Origin: an uncultured Butyricimonas sp.
Lineage (GTDB): Bacteria; Bacteroidota; Bacteroidia; Bacteroidales; Marinifilaceae
Length of the DNA stretch: 64,000 nt
Direction of reading: 5' to 3'
Assembly: GCA_944320555.1 (NCBI GenBank)
Contig: CALUHX010000005.1
Span: 24,154-88,153, forward strand
Shown: positions 59,553 to 64,000 of the stretch, in pieces
Numbering within the stretch: the stretch's first letter is position 1
Layout of the letters: every line of letters starts with the position of its first letter
Notes under the pieces: generated by a model
The model's input: the letters and a program-made list of their open reading frames with translations, nothing else
What the model was told of the DNA's origin: nothing
The model's database searches: none
Made by a program: the position numbers and the translations under genes

Positions 59553-61292
59553 ATGAAAAAAACGCTCTTCTACCTTTTCCTTTGGTGCCTTTCTCCTATG
59601 CTCCAAGCGCAAAGCGAGGCATGGCAAGAACTGCCCAACCCGGTTGAGACAAACGCGGCGGCATGGGCAAAAATCAAAAAGCCCCAAGCCGGCTGGGGAA
59701 ACACGAACATCAGATACAAAAAAGAAACGCCCGCCACCAACGCCAGACCGCAAAAACAGATGGAAATCACCGCATGGCGGGGAGAAAAAGTGTCCGCCCA
59801 GCTCATCGTGTGGACTCCCTTGCCCTTGGAAAGCCTCTCTATTTCCGTCAACGAACTCAGAAACGGACCGCACGCCATTCCCGACTCCGCCATAAAAACC
59901 GGCTTCGTCCGCTACGTGATGACGGACGGGCTGAACAAAGACGGCAAAGGCACCGCCGGTTACCGCGACAAACGGGACTTCGACTCGACACTGGTAGCCG
60001 ACATCATCGACCATCTGGCCGACACCCTGCCCGTGGCAGCCCGCACCACCCAACCCGTATGGGTAAGCGTGAAAATCCCTGTGGAAACGCCTCCCGGCTT
60101 ATATTCCGGAACCGTCACGGTCAAAAACGCGGGGCTTCCGTTGTTCGACCTCCGGCTCCGCATACGGGTGCAAGACCGCGCACTCCCCGCCTCTCCAAGT
60201 TTCCACCTCGACTTGTGGCAGAATCCTTACGCCGTGGCCCGTTACCACGGCGTGGAACTCTTCAGCGAGGCCCATTTCGAAGCCATGCGACCCGTCATGC
60301 GCCGCTATGCGGACATCGGCGGAAAAGTCATCACGGCCTCCATCACCCACAAACCTTGGGACGGCCAAACGTACGACCCGTTCGAAAGCATGGTCACTTG
60401 GCTGAAAAAAGCCGACGGGACATGGCTGTTCGACTACACGGCGTTCGACCTCTGGGTGGAATTCATGATGTCCCTCGGCGTGACGGAACAAATCAACTGC
60501 TACTCGATGATTCCCTGGAGGATGTCCTTCCAATACTTCGACCAGGCAAGCAACTCGTTCAAATACCTGGACACCAAACCGGGCGACAAGGCTTACAAAG
60601 AGTTCTGGAGCGCCATGCTGCGTTCCTTTGCCTCACACCTGAAAGAAAAAGGCTGGTTCGACATCACCCGGATTGCCATGGACGAGCGTCCGATGGACTT
60701 GACGCAAGAGGCGATAAAAGTCGTCAAGGAAGCCGTCCCCGACTTCAAAATCTCGTTTGCGGGCAACTACCACCCGGAACTGCTCCACCAAATCGATGAC
60801 TACTGTATCCCCATCGGAGACGAATACCCCGCCGACTCCATACGCCAACGGCAATCGGAAGGCAAAATCACCACATACTACACCTGTTGCGTCGAATCCT
60901 ATCCCAACACATACACATTCAGCCCCCCGGCGGAAGCCGAATGGATAGGCTGGTACGTGGCCCGCAAACACCTCGACGGCTATCTGCGCTGGGCGCTAAA
61001 CAGCTGGGTGGAAAGCCCGCTGCGGGACAGCCGCTTCCGCACCTGGGGCGCGGGCGACACCTACCTCCTTTATCCTGACGGACGCTCGTCCGTCCGCTTC
61101 GAGAAACTTGCGGAAGGCATTACCGCCTACGAGAAAATCAACATCCTGCGGAAAGAGTTCGAAGAAAAAGGCGACACCCGGAAACTGAAAAGGCTGAACG
61201 ACATTCTGAACACGTTCGTCCTTCCCGACGAAGGCCCCTTCCCCGCTAAAGAAACAGTCGAAAACGCCCGGCGCGCCTTGGAACAACTATAA
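59553..61292 (+). CDS. DUF4091 / GH123-like glycoside hydrolase, exported
   Basis: 579 residues. Signal peptide MKKTLFYLFLWCLSPMLQAQ. An N-terminal beta domain (EITAWRGEKVSAQLIVWTPLP) is followed by a barrel with DLWQNPYAVARYHGVE, the Asp-Glu pair IAMDERPMD, which fits the GH123 catalytic pair, and RWALNSWVESPLRDSRF with DTYLLYPDG. GH123 enzymes release beta-N-acetylgalactosamine by substrate-assisted catalysis. It is convergent with a sodium:solute symporter that could take up a product. Substrate is inferred. Confidence 0.8.
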   Translation: MKKTLFYLFLWCLSPMLQAQSEAWQELPNPVETNAAAWAKIKKPQAGWGNTNIRYKKETPATNARPQKQMEITAWRGEKVSAQLIVWTPLPLESLSISVNELRNGPHAIPDSAIKTGFVRYVMTDGLNKDGKGTAGYRDKRDFDSTLVADIIDHLADTLPVAARTTQPVWVSVKIPVETPPGLYSGTVTVKNAGLPLFDLRLRIRVQDRALPASPSFHLDLWQNPYAVARYHGVELFSEAHFEAMRPVMRRYADIGGKVITASITHKPWDGQTYDPFESMVTWLKKADGTWLFDYTAFDLWVEFMMSLGVTEQINCYSMIPWRMSFQYFDQASNSFKYLDTKPGDKAYKEFWSAMLRSFASHLKEKGWFDITRIAMDERPMDLTQEAIKVVKEAVPDFKISFAGNYHPELLHQIDDYCIPIGDEYPADSIRQRQSEGKITTYYTCCVESYPNTYTFSPPAEAEWIGWYVARKHLDGYLRWALNSWVESPLRDSRFRTWGAGDTYLLYPDGRSSVRFEKLAEGITAYEKINILRKEFEEKGDTRKLKRLNDILNTFVLPDEGPFPAKETVENARRALEQL

Positions 61293-61317
61293 AAATGGAG
61301 GTTCTCCCTCCATTTTT
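61291..61317. terminator. bidirectional terminator
   Basis: AAAAATGGAGG, a short loop, CCTCCATTTTT between the convergent glycosidase and symporter genes. Confidence 0.85.
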
Positions 61318-61319
61318 CC

Positions 61320-62771
61320 TCAAACGCGCCCCTCCGTTTTCCTCCTCCGAATCAACCACAACCCCAAAAAACACAAGGCCCCGTTCAACAGAAGAATCTC
61401 AAAACCGAAACGGTATCCCCAAAACAACTCTTCCGAATAACGATTCAGCACGTAGGCCAAAATCGGGGCGAGCACACAAACCCAAGGCACATCTTTCTCC
61501 CGCACCTGGAACTTCGTCGTCAACCCGAAAACGAACAAGCCCAGCAACGGCCCGTACGTGTAGCCCACCGCCGTGAACAGAGAATTAATCACACTGTCGT
61601 TGTTCAACTCCCGAAATAACACAATCACCAACACCATCAGCAACGAGAACCCCACGTGAACCGCCACGCGCTGCCGCTTCCGCCCCGTGTCTTTCGGGTC
61701 CACTTTCAGGAAATCGATGCAAAACGCCGTCGTCAGCGAGGTCAGCGAAGAATCCACCGACGAATAAGCCGCCGCCGTGATTCCCAACAAAAAACACAAC
61801 CCCGTCAGCGTCCCCAAATGGTTCAACGCCAAATAAGGAAACACCTCGTCCGACTTCCCCGGCAACAGGATGCCCTCCCTCCCCGCATAAATGTAAAGCA
61901 ACGCTCCCAACGCCAAAAACAACACGTTGGTCACAAGGAAGAAAAAGGAAAACGTGTACATGTTCACCTGACAATCCCGCAACGAACGGCAAGTCAAATT
62001 CTTCTGCATCATATTCTGGTCCAGCCCGTTCAGCGCCACCGTTATCGCCAACCCCGCCACGAACTGCTTCACCCAGTTGTGCCCCGAACGCCAATCCCCC
62101 TCGAAAGCCCGGGAATAATCGCTCTCCCGGATGGCCTCCGCCGCCCCCTTCACGTCCAGCCCCAACGCCTGCAATATCACCGCGATGGTCAACCCCACCG
62201 ACAGCAGAATGAAAATCGTCTGCAACGTGTCCGTCCACACCACCGTCTTGATGCCTCCCCTCACCGTGTATATCCACACGAAAGCGATTGTGATGAACAC
62301 CGTCGCCGCAAAAGGAATCCCCACCGCGTCAAAAAACGCCAACTGCAACACACTCACCACCAAAAACAAACGGAAAGAGGCTCCGACCATCTGCGACACG
62401 ATAAAAAAGAACGAGCCCGTCAAACGGGCGCGTTCTCCAAACCGGCTTCCCAGCCACGAATATATCGATACCAGATTCAACCGATAAAACAACGGCACCA
62501 GCACCAAGGCTATCACCACATACCCCACACAATTTCCCAACACCAACGGCAGATAAGCCCATTGGCTGTTCCCCACCTCTCCGGGAATCGAGATAAACGT
62601 CACGCCCGAAAGCGTGGTGCCGATCATCCCGAACGCCACCAGATACCACGGGGAATTGCGGTTCGCCGTGAAAAACATCTCGCTGTCGCCTTTCCTCGTG
62701 GTCAAAAATCCCACCCCGATCAGCAACAGGAAATAAGCCAGCAGAACGGTTATGACAACTGCCGCCGACAC
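61320..62771 (-). CDS. sodium:solute symporter (SSS family)
   Basis: 483 residues and about 13 membrane segments. SSS features: FLTTRKGDSEMFFTANRNSPW, GTTLSGVTFISIPGEVG, SWLGSRFGERARLTGSFFF, GGIKTVVWTDTLQ and AAYSSVDSSLTSL near the second half with the Na2-site Ser pair. Likely uptake of a sugar or sialic-acid-like solute. It ends next to the glycosidase and starts 1 bp before the end of the outer membrane protein gene. Confidence 0.9.
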   Translation of the reverse strand: MSAAVVITVLLAYFLLLIGVGFLTTRKGDSEMFFTANRNSPWYLVAFGMIGTTLSGVTFISIPGEVGNSQWAYLPLVLGNCVGYVVIALVLVPLFYRLNLVSIYSWLGSRFGERARLTGSFFFIVSQMVGASFRLFLVVSVLQLAFFDAVGIPFAATVFITIAFVWIYTVRGGIKTVVWTDTLQTIFILLSVGLTIAVILQALGLDVKGAAEAIRESDYSRAFEGDWRSGHNWVKQFVAGLAITVALNGLDQNMMQKNLTCRSLRDCQVNMYTFSFFFLVTNVLFLALGALLYIYAGREGILLPGKSDEVFPYLALNHLGTLTGLCFLLGITAAAYSSVDSSLTSLTTAFCIDFLKVDPKDTGRKRQRVAVHVGFSLLMVLVIVLFRELNNDSVINSLFTAVGYTYGPLLGLFVFGLTTKFQVREKDVPWVCVLAPILAYVLNRYSEELFWGYRFGFEILLLNGALCFLGLWLIRRRKTEGRV

Positions 62772-62772
62772 C

Positions 62773-63384
62773 TCAGAACCTCCAGCCTACCGCCAATTGG
62801 AACACCCGGTTCTTGCAACCATCTCCATAATGGTCCTTGTCGATGACGTTCGTCAATCCCAGCCCATAACGTGCGGTGACGGCCAATCCCCAGTCGAAAT
62901 CATACCCCACTCCGAAATTCAATCCCAACTCGAAAGTGTTCGTGTGGTCGATGTCCGTCTTCACCTCCGTTCCGCCATTCTTCGACTTAGTCTTGGAATT
63001 CAACAAAATACCTATCTGCGGCCCGAAATGCGCGCTGAAATTCTTATAAAAATAATATTTCCCCATCAACGGGATGTTCAGATAATTCATCCGCCATTTG
63101 TATTTCGTTCCATTCACCTTGTCTCCGTCCCCTTGGCGGGAATACAACAACTCCACCAAAAAACTTGCCTTTGGATCAAACTTGAACTCGGCGAAACCTC
63201 CTGCCGCGAAACTGAACTTACTCTTCTCCAACCCGTTCGAGATGCTTGCCACATTAAACCCGAACTTCGGGCCGAAATAAAACTTTGTTCCCGTCGCACT
63301 TTCCACCTTGCCCTTGAAATCACTCTGTGCCTGTACCGTTCCCAGTACCACCATGGCCATCAAAACTAGTAAAACTTTTTTCAT
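62773..63384 (-). CDS. outer membrane beta-barrel protein (porin family)
   Basis: 203 residues from ATG 63384 with signal peptide MKKVLLVLMAMVVLGTVQAQ. The rest is a run of alternating strands, FYFGPKFGFNVASI, FSFAAGGFAEFKF, FLVELLYSRQGDG, YLNIPLMGKYYFY, and ends with VFQLAVGWRF, an aromatic C-terminus for BAM recognition. About eight strands, as in OmpA/OmpX-size barrels. Its stop is 1 bp from the symporter start. Confidence 0.85.
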   Translation of the reverse strand: MKKVLLVLMAMVVLGTVQAQSDFKGKVESATGTKFYFGPKFGFNVASISNGLEKSKFSFAAGGFAEFKFDPKASFLVELLYSRQGDGDKVNGTKYKWRMNYLNIPLMGKYYFYKNFSAHFGPQIGILLNSKTKSKNGGTEVKTDIDHTNTFELGLNFGVGYDFDWGLAVTARYGLGLTNVIDKDHYGDGCKNRVFQLAVGWRF

Positions 63385-63524
63385 GATACGCTTGTTTTTG
63401 TTCAACAATTACAAAACTTATCCTCAAAAGTACACAATAATTTTCACATCCCCTCCCCCCAACGCCACATTTCTTCCACTTGAACCTTCATCAGAAATTC
63501 TTCTTATTGACTATCAAATCCATG

Positions 63525-63983
63525 TCATCTCGCCCTTTCTCCCTTTCCATTCAAAATAACGCCATATCCCTCGCCATTTTTACACAAATAACAATCTGCG
63601 CCTATCGCCTCAATACTGCGATACGCCGGTGAAGTCACCACCCGCCCGTCAGGATCAAACAACCCATACCACCCGGATTCCGCCTCGTAACGCATACACC
63701 TCGCCGTACCCGGCACATGAACCGCCTCATCGTGTTCCACCTCGCTTACCAAATTATCTTCGTCGTCATAAAATCTTGTCACATTATAACGCAACTCTTC
63801 TGTCGGATATATCAATCTTTCTACTTTGCGAACACAAAATGCGTCAATGACATTCCCTTGTAAATCATACTTCCGCAACGAATGATCGTGCATGGTGGCG
63901 AATATCGCCCCCTCCGAGATTAAGTAGTCGTCCCTTAAAAAGCCCACTTTTGTGAGATATTGTTCAACCACAGTATCTTGCAT
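63525..63983 (-). CDS. WG-repeat protein, probably cut by the window edge
   Basis: 152 residues from ATG 63983, but the frame remains open to the window end, so the true start may lie outside. WG-type beta repeats: GWYGLFDPDGRVVTSPAYRS and GYGVILNGKG. Such proteins are extracytoplasmic or cytoplasmic beta-propellers or solenoids of unknown function in Bacteroidales. The visible part has no signal peptide. Confidence 0.6.
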   Translation of the reverse strand: MQDTVVEQYLTKVGFLRDDYLISEGAIFATMHDHSLRKYDLQGNVIDAFCVRKVERLIYPTEELRYNVTRFYDDEDNLVSEVEHDEAVHVPGTARCMRYEAESGWYGLFDPDGRVVTSPAYRSIEAIGADCYLCKNGEGYGVILNGKGERAR

Positions 63984-64000
63984 ATTTTTTGAATCATGTA

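Overview
The window is a piece of a Bacteroidales chromosome carrying one complete-looking transposable (Mu-like) prophage of about 40.6 kb (about 3037-43616). Support for the host group: TAnnTTTG-type promoters instead of sigma70 boxes, lipoproteins and SusD-free but typically Bacteroidales gene neighbourhoods (rbfA-lolE, DUF1460 amidase, LpoB-like plus TPR lipoprotein, GH123/DUF4091 enzyme next to a sodium:solute symporter), and prophage families known from gut Bacteroidales (Hankyphage-like transposable siphoviruses). I cannot name the genus from sequence alone.

Left flank (1-3036): the 3' end of dinB (DNA polymerase IV) and speA (biosynthetic arginine decarboxylase), each followed by a clear terminator hairpin, then about 500 bp without a gene.

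Prophage (3037-43616): the two ends are imperfect inverted copies of each other, with repeated ACGAARYG-type sites expected to bind the transposase. At the right, an XRE repressor (+) faces the early operon (-) across a 50 bp switch with a Bacteroides-type promoter and three near-identical 16 bp palindromic operators. The early operon (42.3 -> 34.0 kb, -) encodes a MuA-type transposase, MuB-type ATPase, a RecA-like ATPase, DUF4406, DUF1018/GemA-like, DUF3164 and small regulators, and ends with two head-tail morphogenesis genes and a terminator. A rightward late block (28.3 -> 33.7 kb, +) encodes TerS, TerL, DUF1320, the DUF935 portal and a MuF protein with an extra C-terminal domain that looks like an RNase-type toxin. 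A leftward late block (28.2 -> 3.4 kb, -) encodes protease/scaffold, major capsid protein with a BACON/Ig-like tail, amidase, holin, overlapping spanin-like genes, tail tube, frameshifted tail chaperone, tape measure, Dit-like, hub, and a 2334-residue adhesin whose C-terminus looks like a diversity-generating retroelement (DGR) variable region. Next to it lies a reverse transcriptase with the DGR IGxxxSQ motif and an additional C-terminal domain. The block ends in a coupled pair: a thymidylate-synthase-fold enzyme with the Asn-to-Asp change typical of dCMP-specific members, and a Dam-like DNA methylase. So the virion is siphovirus-like but replication is Mu-like.

Right flank (43617-64000): an AAA ATPase/PD-(D/E)XK gene whose promoter begins 14 bp outside the prophage end, a lipoprotein, a DUF2442-HTH protein, tRNA-Pro(CGG), an rbfA-lolE-PPIase-VanZ run, pheS, a cell-wall group (DUF1460 amidase, LpoB-like, TPR lipoprotein), a BASS transporter, an M20 dipeptidase, prs, a GH123-like glycosidase convergent with an SSS transporter, an outer-membrane beta-barrel protein and a WG-repeat protein cut by the window edge.

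The most unusual content is the combined accessory module at the left end of the prophage (DGR without a visible template, dCMP-type TS homologue plus methylase, and a 106 bp near-palindrome), the MuF-toxin fusion, and the operator set of the lysogeny switch.
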